Below are positions 1-7,018 of a stretch of DNA of 8,226 bases, one piece after another (the first letter of the stretch is position 1; each line of letters opens with the position of its first letter). Under the pieces are notes generated by a model, which had not been told where the DNA came from, ran no database searches, and was given only the letters and a program-made list of their open reading frames with translations. Made by a program: the position numbers and the translations under genes. The stretch comes from Chitinivibrionia bacterium (lineage in GTDB: Bacteria > Krumholzibacteriota > Krumholzibacteriia > WVZY01): assembly GCA_016208665.1 (NCBI GenBank), contig JACQXT010000035.1, forward strand, positions 1,661-9,886. Reading direction: 5' to 3'.

Positions 1-499
1 GTTCCTGGGCCTGCTCGTCGAACAGCATCAGCGACGCGCGGTCGCATTCGAAGATCTCCGCGCTCATCTTTGTGATGCAATCGAATACTTCCTGGAGATC
101 GGTGATGGTGCTCATGATGCGGCTGACATTGAGCAGGGCGTATAACTTGGATGCGTTCTTTTGCGAATTGCCGATGGTTTCCTGTTCGAGCTGGTGAATC
201 TCCGTGCGCATCCTGACGACGTTCCTCTGCTGTTGCGTGAGATGGAGGACGAATACGAGAATCGCCAGGACCAGCCCGCACAAGAGCACGAGATCGGTGG
301 GAGCCCACGGCCACAACTCTATCGTGTTTTCCGTGATGAGCGGCGGGATGGTGACGACGAGCCCCAGGGTTGCGATGATCGCGACCGAGGAGAGCAACAC
401 CCAATTGCGCCAGGAGTAGCGGTCGAGGGCATGCCTGTCGGCGCATACCGGCATCCGCCCTCTCGATGCCGCCCGGCCGGATTGTATCGAAACTGCCAT
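1..499 (-). CDS. Membrane-tethered GAF-domain protein, 5' part only (3' end beyond left edge)
   Basis: The reading frame begins at ATG 499 (minus strand) behind a good AAGGAG ribosome site and stays open for 166 codons to the window edge. Residues about 33-55 and 68-87 are hydrophobic membrane segments separated by a short loop ending PWAPTD. A charged, probably helical linker follows (about 88-130), then the start of a GAF domain (TDLQEVFDCITK, ASLMLFDE). It is clearly a paralogue of the minus-strand gene ending at 2439: both share W-x-NW before the first membrane segment, PW-x-x-TDLVLL before the second, and near-identical GAF starts. GAF domains usually sense small ligands or redox state or dimerise. 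If this protein is built like its paralogue it has no output domain, but its C-terminus is not visible. It is transcribed divergently from the phosphofructokinase gene. The ligand cannot be deduced. Confidence 0.85.
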   Translation of the reverse strand, partial: MAVSIQSGRAASRGRMPVCADRHALDRYSWRNWVLLSSVAIIATLGLVVTIPPLITENTIELWPWAPTDLVLLCGLVLAILVFVLHLTQQQRNVVRMRTEIHQLEQETIGNSQKNASKLYALLNVSRIMSTITDLQEVFDCITKMSAEIFECDRASLMLFDEQAQE

Positions 500-544
500 T
501 GTTCGCTCCTTGGAACGTGGTATAACTATTCGTAATAAGACCGG

Positions 545-581
545 CCCCTCCTCGCGCCGGCCGCGAGGCCCGGCGGAGGGG
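545..581. repeat. GC-rich compound inverted repeat in the divergent spacer
   Basis: CCCCTCC (545-551) pairs perfectly with GGAGGGG (575-581). Inside it TCGCG (552-556) pairs with CGCGA (562-566) around a 5-nt loop, leaving GGCCCGGC (567-574) unpaired on the 3' side. No T-tract follows on either strand, so it does not look like an intrinsic terminator. It lies between the two divergent start codons and could be an operator, a leader-RNA structure or chance GC-rich symmetry. Confidence 0.4.
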
Positions 582-740
582 CGAACGATTGCTTCCGCCG
601 GCACGATGAGCGATAGGCTCGTCGCCGTGTCCAAAGAAACCAATCCAATCGAGCAACGATCATGCCAGAGTCCGGAAGGGGCTATTGACATTGGTGACAA
701 AGGGGAAAGGGAATCCCGTAACGTCCAGAAGGAGACTCGT

Positions 741-1937
741 ATGGCCAACGTAAACCTGAGGAAAGGCATTATAGGCATTTTAACAGGCGGGGGAGATGTT
801 CCCGGCCTCAATCCCGCGATCCGCGCGATAACCATTCGAGCGATTCGCGAGGGATACGACGTCGTCGGGATTCGCAGGGGCTGGGGAGGGCTCGTCGAAA
901 TGGTCAGAGACGAGCACGCTCCCAATACCGATCACTACCTCATGCTTACGGAGAACCTGGTCAACAAGATCGGAAGAACCGGCGGCACGTTTCTGCATAC
1001 CTCCCGGGTCCGTCCGAGCCATGTGCCCCTCGTCAGCGTGCCCGAACATTTGCGCGGCTCGTACGGCGCCGAGACCAACGATCTCACTCAGGAGGTGCTG
1101 CGCAACCTCGAGTACCTGGGGATCGACTATCTGGTCCCCATCGGCGGCGACGACACCCTGAGCTATGGGGTGCGCCTCCACAAGGAGGGCGTCAAGGTCA
1201 TCGCCGTCCCGAAAACGATGGATAACGACGTGGCGGGCACCGATTACTGCATCGGATTCAGCACCTGCGTCACCCGCACGATCAGCATGACACACGCGCT
1301 CCGGACATCGGCCGGATCCCACGAACGCTTCCTCGTGATCGAGGTGTTCGGCCGTTATGCGGGATTTACCGCTCTCCTGCCCACCATGGCGGGCGCCGCC
1401 AACCGCTGCGTCATTCCCGAATACAAATTCAATATCGAACGGCTGTGCGAACTGCTCGTTCAGGACCGCGAGACGAATCCGAGCAAGTACTCGGTCGTCC
1501 TCGTGTCGGAAGGAGCCATGTTCGAAGGCGGGGACATGGTTTTTCAGGGCGAGGAAAAGGACATGTACGGCCACAAGAAGCTGGGAGGCATCGGCGATCT
1601 CGTCGCCGAGCAGCTCAAGGACTTGTCTCCCCGGTTCAACGGCGGCAGGCGGGTGAACGTCATCAACCAGCGCTTGAGCTACCTCACGCGATGCGGCGAC
1701 CCCGACGCCATCGACTCGATCGTTCCCATGGCGTACGGAAACCTGGCCCTCGATCTCATCCTCGAAAACGTCAGCGGGCGCATGGTGAGCCTGCAGAACG
1801 GGCATTATGAAAATGTGCCCATCGAGGAAGTGACCGCCCGGAAGAAAGTCGTCGAGGTGGAGAAGTTCTACAACACGGACAGGCTCAGGCCGTATTACAA
1901 GAGTTTCAACCTGAAGCCGCTCCTGGTGATGACGTAA
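741..1937 (+). CDS. pfp: 6-phosphofructokinase, probably pyrophosphate-dependent (PPi-PFK)
   Basis: This cytosolic enzyme interconverts fructose 6-phosphate and fructose 1,6-bisphosphate. It has 398 residues. The nucleotide/PPi loop GGGDVPGLNPAIR is at 17-29, GGDD at 135-138, PKTMDND at 157-163 with the probable catalytic Asp161, and FGR at 203-205. In ATP enzymes the equivalents read GGDG and PGTIDND. Asp138 and Lys158 replace the two glycines (E. coli Gly104 and Gly124), the established mark of PPi-dependent enzymes, so I predict PPi as donor and a reversible reaction useful in energy-limited anaerobes. ATG 741 is chosen because AAGGAG precedes it at a normal distance and homology begins just after; the frame is open further upstream to 510 but that part looks non-coding. 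A TTGACA lies at 685-690, but no convincing -10 follows at 16-18 nt. The gene is convergent with the flavin reductase remnant. Donor choice rests on two residues, so biochemistry could differ. Confidence 0.92.
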   Translation: MANVNLRKGIIGILTGGGDVPGLNPAIRAITIRAIREGYDVVGIRRGWGGLVEMVRDEHAPNTDHYLMLTENLVNKIGRTGGTFLHTSRVRPSHVPLVSVPEHLRGSYGAETNDLTQEVLRNLEYLGIDYLVPIGGDDTLSYGVRLHKEGVKVIAVPKTMDNDVAGTDYCIGFSTCVTRTISMTHALRTSAGSHERFLVIEVFGRYAGFTALLPTMAGAANRCVIPEYKFNIERLCELLVQDRETNPSKYSVVLVSEGAMFEGGDMVFQGEEKDMYGHKKLGGIGDLVAEQLKDLSPRFNGGRRVNVINQRLSYLTRCGDPDAIDSIVPMAYGNLALDLILENVSGRMVSLQNGHYENVPIEEVTARKKVVEVEKFYNTDRLRPYYKSFNLKPLLVMT

Positions 1938-1944
1938 TCGCGCG

Positions 1945-1970
1945 GCGGGCCTCCCGGCTGCGGCGCCCGC
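1945..1970 (+). terminator. Possible hairpin after the phosphofructokinase gene
   Basis: GCGGGC (1945-1950) and GCCCGC (1965-1970) can form a 6-bp stem around a 14-nt loop eight bases after the stop codon, in the short convergent gap. There is no following T-tract, so factor-independent termination is doubtful; placement is the main argument. Confidence 0.2.
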
Positions 1971-1981
1971 GGCAAGGCGGC

Positions 1982-2349
1982 TTACGGATACATTCCGATC
2001 TCCGCGCCCAGCGAGAAGTATTTCCTCCTGCGATGAGCGGGGCCCGTATGATCTCCGGCTCGATCGTTTCGAATTCGCCGCCGGCGAGCTTGCGCACCTT
2101 CGCGCCGCTCGCGGTCCAGGCCGCAGTGGACAGGCGCTTCTGATCGTCCGCAAGAATCGAAACCCCGAATTCCCCCGCTTCGATCAACAATCCGTGCGTG
2201 AACCGCTCCGGAGCGATGCTCACCATGAGAATCGGCGGTTTGAACGAAACAGGCGTCGTCCATCCGACGGTCATGACGTTCGTGTGCGCATCCGTCGCCA
2301 CGGTGACAAGCGCGACGGGATCTGGAAAATGGCTCGAATAGCGTTTCAC
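1982..2349 (-). pseudogene. Flavin reductase-like (FMN-binding split barrel) gene, broken by internal loss and frame change
   Basis: Translation starts at GTG 2349, set by an AAGGAGG site 5-8 bases upstream. The first ~108 residues match the N-terminal half of flavin reductase-like split-barrel proteins: PVALVTVAT, NVMTVGWTTPVSFKPP, a hydrophobic strand, FTHGLLIEAGEFGVSIL, and SGAKVRKLAGGEFETI followed by APLIAG. Such proteins bind FMN and usually reduce it or act on a bound substrate. After APLIAG the original frame turns into Arg-rich sequence without family character and runs on to 1906, inside the 3' end of the convergent phosphofructokinase gene. The neighbouring frame instead gives RKYFSLGAEIGMYP and stops at 1982, which resembles the C-terminal end of such proteins. 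The stretch normally between these parts (the LEC...GDHT region, some 50 residues) is absent. I infer an out-of-frame internal deletion. If the original frame is used, the product would be 147 residues (1906-2349) with a junk tail. It may be cotranscribed with the GAF gene 89 bp upstream. Confidence 0.7.
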
Positions 2350-2400
2350 GGCTTCCTCCTTGCCGGAGCTCGGGCGCTCCGCTCGTGTTTGCTCGGAGCA

Positions 2401-2415
2401 TGCGCGCGGCGCGCA
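2401..2415. repeat. 15-bp perfect palindrome upstream of the flavin reductase remnant
   Basis: TGCGCGC and GCGCGCA flank a single central base, about 50 bp upstream of the GTG start of the flavin reductase remnant. It could be a small operator, or simple GC alternation in a GC-rich genome. No T-tract follows, so it is not an obvious terminator for the GAF gene ending at 2439. Confidence 0.2.
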
Positions 2416-2438
2416 CAAACGTCAAGGGGGGATGGCGG

Positions 2439-3329
2439 TCAGCGGATGGGAATTGCCGTCCTGTTGAGAAAAGCTTGCCGTATCCAGTTCGTCTGTTCCG
2501 TGTGCCTGATGCTGGCTCCGACATTGTCCGCAAACACCTGAAGCACTCTGAGATCCGATTCATCATAGATGATATCGGGAGAACTTGCGGACACGTTGAG
2601 GATGCCGACGAATTCGTCGCGCACGATGATGGGAACGACCATCGAGGCGGTGAGCGACGCTCTGACGGTGAAATGAAGGCCGGGATAGTTCTTCACGTCG
2701 TCGGGAAATACGAGCAGCACCGGCTTGCGGTGCTCGGCGACCCAGCCCGAAATACCCTTTCCTATTTTCTGCCGCATGCCGACGATATCCGGCTTATCCG
2801 TTTCGGCGATGGAGCCCGTCGATCTGACGACCAGCTCGTTCGTTTTCTCGTCCAGGAGCATGAGCGAGGCGCCCTGGCAGGGGAAGCTCTCCGCGCACGT
2901 TTTCGTTATGCAATCGAACACGCGCTGGAGGTCGGTTTCGGCGATCATCGTGTGGCTGACGCTGAAGAGCTCTATCAGACGGGAGCAGTGCCTGTCGGCG
3001 CGATCTCGAGCCTCCGCGTGCAGCGTGCAGTAGTCCCGGCGCAGTTTGAGCAGCATCTGCTGCTTATGCGTCAGGTACAGGATGAGCGCAAGCATGAGAA
3101 GCGAAACCGCGGCGAGGAGAACGAGATCGGTGCGGGGCCACGGCCATGCGATGGAAACCCTGTTTTTTGCAACCTGGGGAAACGCAACGGCGAGCCCGGC
3201 GGTCGTAATGAGCGATGTTGCGGCAAGAAGACTCCAATTGTGCCACACGCTCCGTTCGAGCGTGCGTTCCGCGAATTCCCGGGACGAGCCGGAAATGGCG
3301 AGCGCTTTCTTCTTGTTCTTCGAAACCAT
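2439..3329 (-). CDS. Membrane-tethered stand-alone GAF-domain sensor protein
   Basis: The protein has 296 residues from ATG 3329, chosen because GAGGAG lies about 7 bases upstream; an in-frame start at 3377 lacks such a site. A Lys-rich N-terminus (4-8) is followed by membrane segments at about 33-51 and 68-87, a charged helical linker (88-130), and one GAF domain (about 132-278) with ASLMLLDE, KGISGWVAEHRKPVL, LTASMVVPI and FVGILNV. The chain ends about 18 residues after the GAF domain, so there is no kinase, GGDEF, HTH or other output module. It probably sits in the inner membrane with the GAF domain in the cytoplasm. Cys101, 115, 140, 145 and 151 lie in the linker and early GAF domain, which could matter for metal or redox sensing, but they form no recognised site. 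It is a paralogue of the partial gene at the left edge. It lies 104 bp downstream of merR and 89 bp upstream of the flavin reductase remnant, all on one strand. Its function is not established. Confidence 0.88.
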   Translation of the reverse strand: MVSKNKKKALAISGSSREFAERTLERSVWHNWSLLAATSLITTAGLAVAFPQVAKNRVSIAWPWPRTDLVLLAAVSLLMLALILYLTHKQQMLLKLRRDYCTLHAEARDRADRHCSRLIELFSVSHTMIAETDLQRVFDCITKTCAESFPCQGASLMLLDEKTNELVVRSTGSIAETDKPDIVGMRQKIGKGISGWVAEHRKPVLLVFPDDVKNYPGLHFTVRASLTASMVVPIIVRDEFVGILNVSASSPDIIYDESDLRVLQVFADNVGASIRHTEQTNWIRQAFLNRTAIPIR

Positions 3330-3433
3330 GGTTCTCTCCTCGAATGTCGCGGCAGGCGGCATATTCCGTTCCCGCACGCGATGTCCGGAGTATGGTACGG
3401 GCGCGCTTTTCTTCGATCAGGATTGCCGGGGCC

Positions 3434-3880
3434 TCACAAGAGCTCGTCGTCGGAATCGAGCGCCTCGATAAGCCGGCAGCGTTCCCCGGAATCCTGCAGT
3501 GTGCATTCGCCGGCGAGCCTGCGGAGCGCTTCGAGTTGGGCGGAGAGCATGTCGATCTGCCGTTCCGTCTCCATTATTTTCAAGCGAAACTGGGCGTACG
3601 CCGGCGCGCACTGGCCCGTCGGCCGCTCCCGCAGGATAAGGAGTTCCTTGATGACTTTGAGCGTAAAGCCGAGTTTCTGCGCGCGCTTGATGAACAGCAT
3701 GCGCCGAATGGTTTCTTCCGAATAGATGCGGTAATTGGAGGAGGATCTGGGCGGTTTGCCGAGCAATCCGCGGCGCTCGTAATAGCGAACGGTCTCGATG
3801 TGAACGCCTGCTCGGCGCGCCATCTGGCCGATCGTCATCCCGCGCTCTTTTTTCTCTTCTAGAAGCGCATCGAGTTGCAT
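3434..3880 (-). CDS. MerR-family transcriptional regulator with three-Cys metal-site geometry
   Basis: The 148-residue protein begins at ATG 3880 behind AGGAGG. Another ATG at residue 15 fits the usual family start (MTIGQMARRAGV) but lacks a strong ribosome site. Residues 15-84 form the winged-helix domain: IGQMARRAGV, then ETVRYYERRGLL, NYRIYSEE and GFTLKVIKEL. A long dimerisation helix follows (about 93-123). Cys91, Cys126 and Cys135 are spaced 35 and 9 apart, the same spacing as Cys82/117/126 in mercury MerR and very similar to PbrR, so a thiophilic metal such as Hg(II) or Pb(II) is a reasonable inducer guess. MerR proteins twist promoters with long spacers to activate them. No metal transporter, mercuric reductase or metallochaperone is in view. 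Likely targets are its own promoter and the downstream GAF and flavin reductase genes. A near-perfect dyad lies 41 bp upstream of the start. Confidence 0.9.
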   Translation of the reverse strand: MQLDALLEEKKERGMTIGQMARRAGVHIETVRYYERRGLLGKPPRSSSNYRIYSEETIRRMLFIKRAQKLGFTLKVIKELLILRERPTGQCAPAYAQFRLKIMETERQIDMLSAQLEALRRLAGECTLQDSGERCRLIEALDSDDELL

Positions 3881-3920
3881 AGGAACCTCCTAAACCGGAG
3901 CATGACAGGCACCCGCTCAG

Positions 3921-3938
3921 TCTTTACTATAGTCAAGA
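3921..3938. promoter_or_regulatory. Candidate MerR operator (18-bp dyad) upstream of merR
   Basis: TCTTTACTATAGTCAAGA is an inverted repeat with 8 of 9 pairs matching. Read on the minus strand it contains TTGACT followed by ATAGT, reminiscent of MerR-family promoters, whose -35 element abuts an ACTATAGT-like dyad. I could not find a good -10 element 19-20 nt after this TTGACT. Alternatively the internal TATAGT could itself be a -10. Assignment rests on symmetry and position. Confidence 0.4.
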
Positions 3939-4040
3939 TTCGAGCCAGCGGGCGGAAATCCCCTGCGATCTCAGCAACCTATTGCTGAATAAAAAATTAA
4001 ACGCTGTAATGGATTTATGACTTGCTCGATTTTGAGGGGG

Positions 4041-4059
4041 AAAAAGTCGAAATATCGAC
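4041..4059 (-). terminator. Probable intrinsic terminator of the sigma-54 activator gene
   Basis: On the minus strand, 8 bases after the activator stop codon, GTCGA-TATT-TCGAC forms a 5-bp stem with a 4-nt loop directly followed by TTTTTCCCCC. The stem is short but the T-tract and position fit. One copy of a 12-bp direct repeat (AAATATCGACGG, 4050-4061) overlaps the hairpin; the second copy (4069-4080) covers the last codons of the gene. Confidence 0.45.
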
Positions 4060-4066
4060 GGGCGTA

Positions 4067-7018
4067 CTAAATATCGACGGATTTCTCGGGTTTCTTGAGG
4101 CCGAGTTTTTGCATCCTGGAGTACAGCGTGGTCGGCTTGAGCCCGAGAAGTTCCGCCGCGCCGCCTTTGCCGCGAACGCGCCAGCCGACCTTTTCGAGCA
4201 TTGCTTGGATATGGGTCCGCTCCATGTCCTCGAGGCGGGCGCCGCCGCGGGTCGATTCGACCAGGCTCAAAGGATCCAGATCGAGCGTGCTGCCGGTGTT
4301 GATGATGACGGCGCGCTCGATCACGTTTCTGAGCTCGCGGATGTTTCCCGGCCAGGAGTAGCGTTTCATCGCCTCGATGTGTTTTTGAGGAATCGTGTCG
4401 ATCCTTTTGCGCATGGCCTTGCTGAACTCGCCGACGAATTTCCAGGCGAGCAGGGGGATATCCTCGACCCTCTCGCGGAGGGGAGGCACGTGGATGGGGA
4501 ATACGTTCAGCCGGTAGTAGAGGTCCTGCCGGAACCTGCCTTCATCGACCTCCTTGGCCAGGTCGCGATTGCTCGCGGCGATCACGCGGACGTCGGCATG
4601 CAAGGTATTGGATCCTCCCAGCCGTTCGAATGAGCCCTCGTGGAGCACGCGGAGCAGCTTCGCCTGCAACTCGCCGGAGAGTTCCCCGACCTCATCCAGG
4701 AAAATCGTCGACCCGTGCGCAAGTTCGAAACGGCCGATCTTTCTGGCTTGGGCGCCGGTGAACGCGCCTTTTTCATGGCCGAAGAGTTCGCTTTCGGCGA
4801 GCGTGGCGGGGAGCGTGGCGCAATTGATCTCGATGATCTGGCGATCGCGCCTCGGACTGGTTTCGTGAATGGCCCGGGCGATCAATCCTTTTCCGGTGCC
4901 GGTCTCGCCGGTGAGGAGGATGGTGGAGCTCGTTGCGGCGACCTGGTCGATCTGCTTGAGTATCTTCCGGAGCGCTTCGCTTTCTCCAATGATATCGGTG
5001 GTCGGGCGGCGGCCCTTAAGCGCCTCCTTGAGGTAAATATTCTCCGACTGCAGGCGATCTTTCAGTTGCTGTATCTCCGAGAGAGCCTGCCGGAGAGATT
5101 CTTCCGAGCTCTTACGCAGGAGCGCGTTCGCGAGGATCTCGCCGATCAGCCGCAGGCGGTTGACGATCTTTTCCGGCCACGCCCGCTCGTTCTCAAAGGA
5201 AGAAATTCCGCACCCTCCGAACCAGCGATCGCCGATCTTCAGAGGAACGGTTATGAGAGAGCGATAGCGCATGCGCTTCATGGTTTCGCGAAGTTCTTCA
5301 GAAAGGTTCGAGTCCTTTTCTATGTCGCCCAGATCCGCGGGCATCCCGCGCTTCCAGTATTCGGCGAGCAGGTTCGATAGTCCGGAAGGGATGATCCTCT
5401 GATGAGGTTCCAGTGCACCCGACTCCCAAACGCAGTACGGGAACAATTTTTGCGTATCGGGCGATTCGAGAATAATCGCGCAGCGGTCGGCATGGAAGAA
5501 TTCGCCGAGCGATTTCATGACGCCCTCGATCTCTTTGTCGATTCCATCGAGCGGCACGTTGACGAATTTGACCGATATCCCGGAGATGAGCTTCTCGAAC
5601 TCGAGGAGCTCGGCGATCTCGCGCTGGGCGCGTTTGTAGCCGCTGATGTCGAGAAGGGTGAACGTGACTCCCCCGCCGAGGTCATCCCGATCGAGCGCGC
5701 TTGCGGATACAAGAATATCGATAATCGTTCCGTTCTTGTGCCGCATGCGCGTTTCCAGCATTCCTTTGCCCGCGACTCGGAGCTGCGAATAGTAGGCATG
5801 CCCCACATTCTCGAATTCTTCCTGGGAAGGATAGAGCATGCGCGTGCTCTGGCCGAGAAGTTCGTGGCGCGAATATCCCAGCATCGAGCACACGTTGTCG
5901 TTGACTTCGCAGAGCACGCGGTCTTTCACCAGGCCGATTCCGACGGGAGCCGCGCGGTAGATGCTCTGGATTGTTTGAACGTGCCTTCGGGCATCCTCTT
6001 CCGCTTTCGCGGCCGCAAGCGCGGTGCCGATGTAGGCGGCGAGCGATTCGAGCGCGATGCGGGAGTGATCCGGAACGACATCGAGGGTATGGGAGCCCAC
6101 GTTGATGCAGGCAAGCACCTTCCCTTCGTGTTTGATGGGAATGACTGCGAGGGCCCGCAAGCCCTCCTTCATCAGCTCTGGATCCCGGCTCAGTTCGATC
6201 TCCTGAAACTGCGAATACACGGGCTCCCCGCGCATGACGGTCTTCGCGCGCGCGGCGTCCGCAGCAGCGTAGGCCACTCGGTCTATGAAGGCATCGGAGA
6301 GGCCCGTATGATGCATGAGCGAGATATCTCCGATTCGTTCGTCGACCAGATAGATCCCTCCGCAATCCATCTCCGAGACCGCAACGGCTTTTCGAAGAGA
6401 CTGCTCCAGCATGTCATCCAATCCGAGGCGGGATGTCGACAAGACGTTGAATTCATTCTGAACGGCGGTGATCCTGTCTGCGTGGACCTGTTCGGTGATA
6501 TCGCGGGCCATCCAGATTATTTTGCCGGCGCCCGGCCCGTGCGCGCTCAATAAGGACGTGCGCCCTTCAAAATACCTCTTCCCGGCGGGAACATCGAGGG
6601 AGTAACGATGGCTCAGGCTTTTTCCGGACGAAATGGTGGCGCGTACGAGTTCGAGAAACGCATTCGCCGTTTGCCGGTCAAAGATCTCGTGGATCGTTTT
6701 CCCCAGCACTTCGGAAGGTTCCCGGTAGAGAAGCGATGCATCGCTCGCGAAAACGTATTCGAACCTGCCGCCCTGATCGATAATGAATGCAGGATCGGGG
6801 AGCGTATTGAGGAGCGCCCGCATTTTCTCTTCGCTCCGCCGGAGCCCGTCTTCGCTCTCGATGAGCAGCTTTTCCGCCCGGCGGTTCAGTATGAATCCGG
6901 CGAATAGTTCGCCCAGGGCGAGATACCGGTCGCCGAGCGCCTGCGATACATCGAGCGGCTGCCTCAGAGATGCCAGGGATATGCAGCCGCGCAGGACGCC
7001 TCCTTCAGGAAACGGCAC
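4067..7018 (-). CDS. Sigma-54-dependent transcriptional activator (GAF/PAS sensor, AAA+, Fis-type HTH)
   Basis: This frame gives 983 residues from GTG 7018, but homology continues upstream in the same frame to about 7195, so 7018 is only the first available start after a frame change. Counting from 7018: end of a GAF domain (1-45), PAS (about 64-178), GAF (about 185-340), PAS (about 345-465), GAF (about 478-635), a short coiled coil (about 640-668), the AAA+ domain (about 673-905) and a Fis-type HTH (about 940-977). In the AAA+ domain, Walker A GETGTGKG is at 704-711, the sigma-54 contact loop GAFTGA at 751-756, Walker B FLDE at 773-776, the arginine-finger region FRQDLYYRL at 829-837, and SWPGNIREL at 888-896. 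There is no receiver domain or membrane segment, so control should be by ligands or redox through the sensor domains, as in FhlA- or NifA-like activators, in the cytoplasm. It should hydrolyse ATP to open sigma-54 promoters. A sigma-54 promoter stands in the divergent spacer. Confidence 0.93.
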   Translation of the reverse strand: MPFPEGGVLRGCISLASLRQPLDVSQALGDRYLALGELFAGFILNRRAEKLLIESEDGLRRSEEKMRALLNTLPDPAFIIDQGGRFEYVFASDASLLYREPSEVLGKTIHEIFDRQTANAFLELVRATISSGKSLSHRYSLDVPAGKRYFEGRTSLLSAHGPGAGKIIWMARDITEQVHADRITAVQNEFNVLSTSRLGLDDMLEQSLRKAVAVSEMDCGGIYLVDERIGDISLMHHTGLSDAFIDRVAYAAADAARAKTVMRGEPVYSQFQEIELSRDPELMKEGLRALAVIPIKHEGKVLACINVGSHTLDVVPDHSRIALESLAAYIGTALAAAKAEEDARRHVQTIQSIYRAAPVGIGLVKDRVLCEVNDNVCSMLGYSRHELLGQSTRMLYPSQEEFENVGHAYYSQLRVAGKGMLETRMRHKNGTIIDILVSASALDRDDLGGGVTFTLLDISGYKRAQREIAELLEFEKLISGISVKFVNVPLDGIDKEIEGVMKSLGEFFHADRCAIILESPDTQKLFPYCVWESGALEPHQRIIPSGLSNLLAEYWKRGMPADLGDIEKDSNLSEELRETMKRMRYRSLITVPLKIGDRWFGGCGISSFENERAWPEKIVNRLRLIGEILANALLRKSSEESLRQALSEIQQLKDRLQSENIYLKEALKGRRPTTDIIGESEALRKILKQIDQVAATSSTILLTGETGTGKGLIARAIHETSPRRDRQIIEINCATLPATLAESELFGHEKGAFTGAQARKIGRFELAHGSTIFLDEVGELSGELQAKLLRVLHEGSFERLGGSNTLHADVRVIAASNRDLAKEVDEGRFRQDLYYRLNVFPIHVPPLRERVEDIPLLAWKFVGEFSKAMRKRIDTIPQKHIEAMKRYSWPGNIRELRNVIERAVIINTGSTLDLDPLSLVESTRGGARLEDMERTHIQAMLEKVGWRVRGKGGAAELLGLKPTTLYSRMQKLGLKKPEKSVDI

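Noticed and set aside
579..592. GG-N10-GC with TTGC upstream of the phosphofructokinase gene, resembling a sigma-54 promoter
   Set aside because: Beyond the GG and TTGCT the -24 side does not match, and the GG overlaps the 3' arm of the hairpin; a chance match is likely in GC-rich DNA.
780..2153. Long open frame (457 codons) on the minus strand opposite the phosphofructokinase gene
   Set aside because: It is the antisense of a well-supported enzyme; the protein shows no family motif and has the His/Asp/Arg-rich look of shadow frames in GC-rich genes.
2385..3725. 446-codon open frame on the plus strand across the second GAF gene and merR
   Set aside because: It spans two genes and their spacer on the opposite strand, lacks a ribosome site and has low-complexity Arg/Glu/Gly-rich translation.
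5402..6553. 383-codon open frame on the plus strand inside the sigma-54 activator
   Set aside because: Antisense to conserved PAS and GAF domains; no recognisable domain and no ribosome site, best explained by codon bias.
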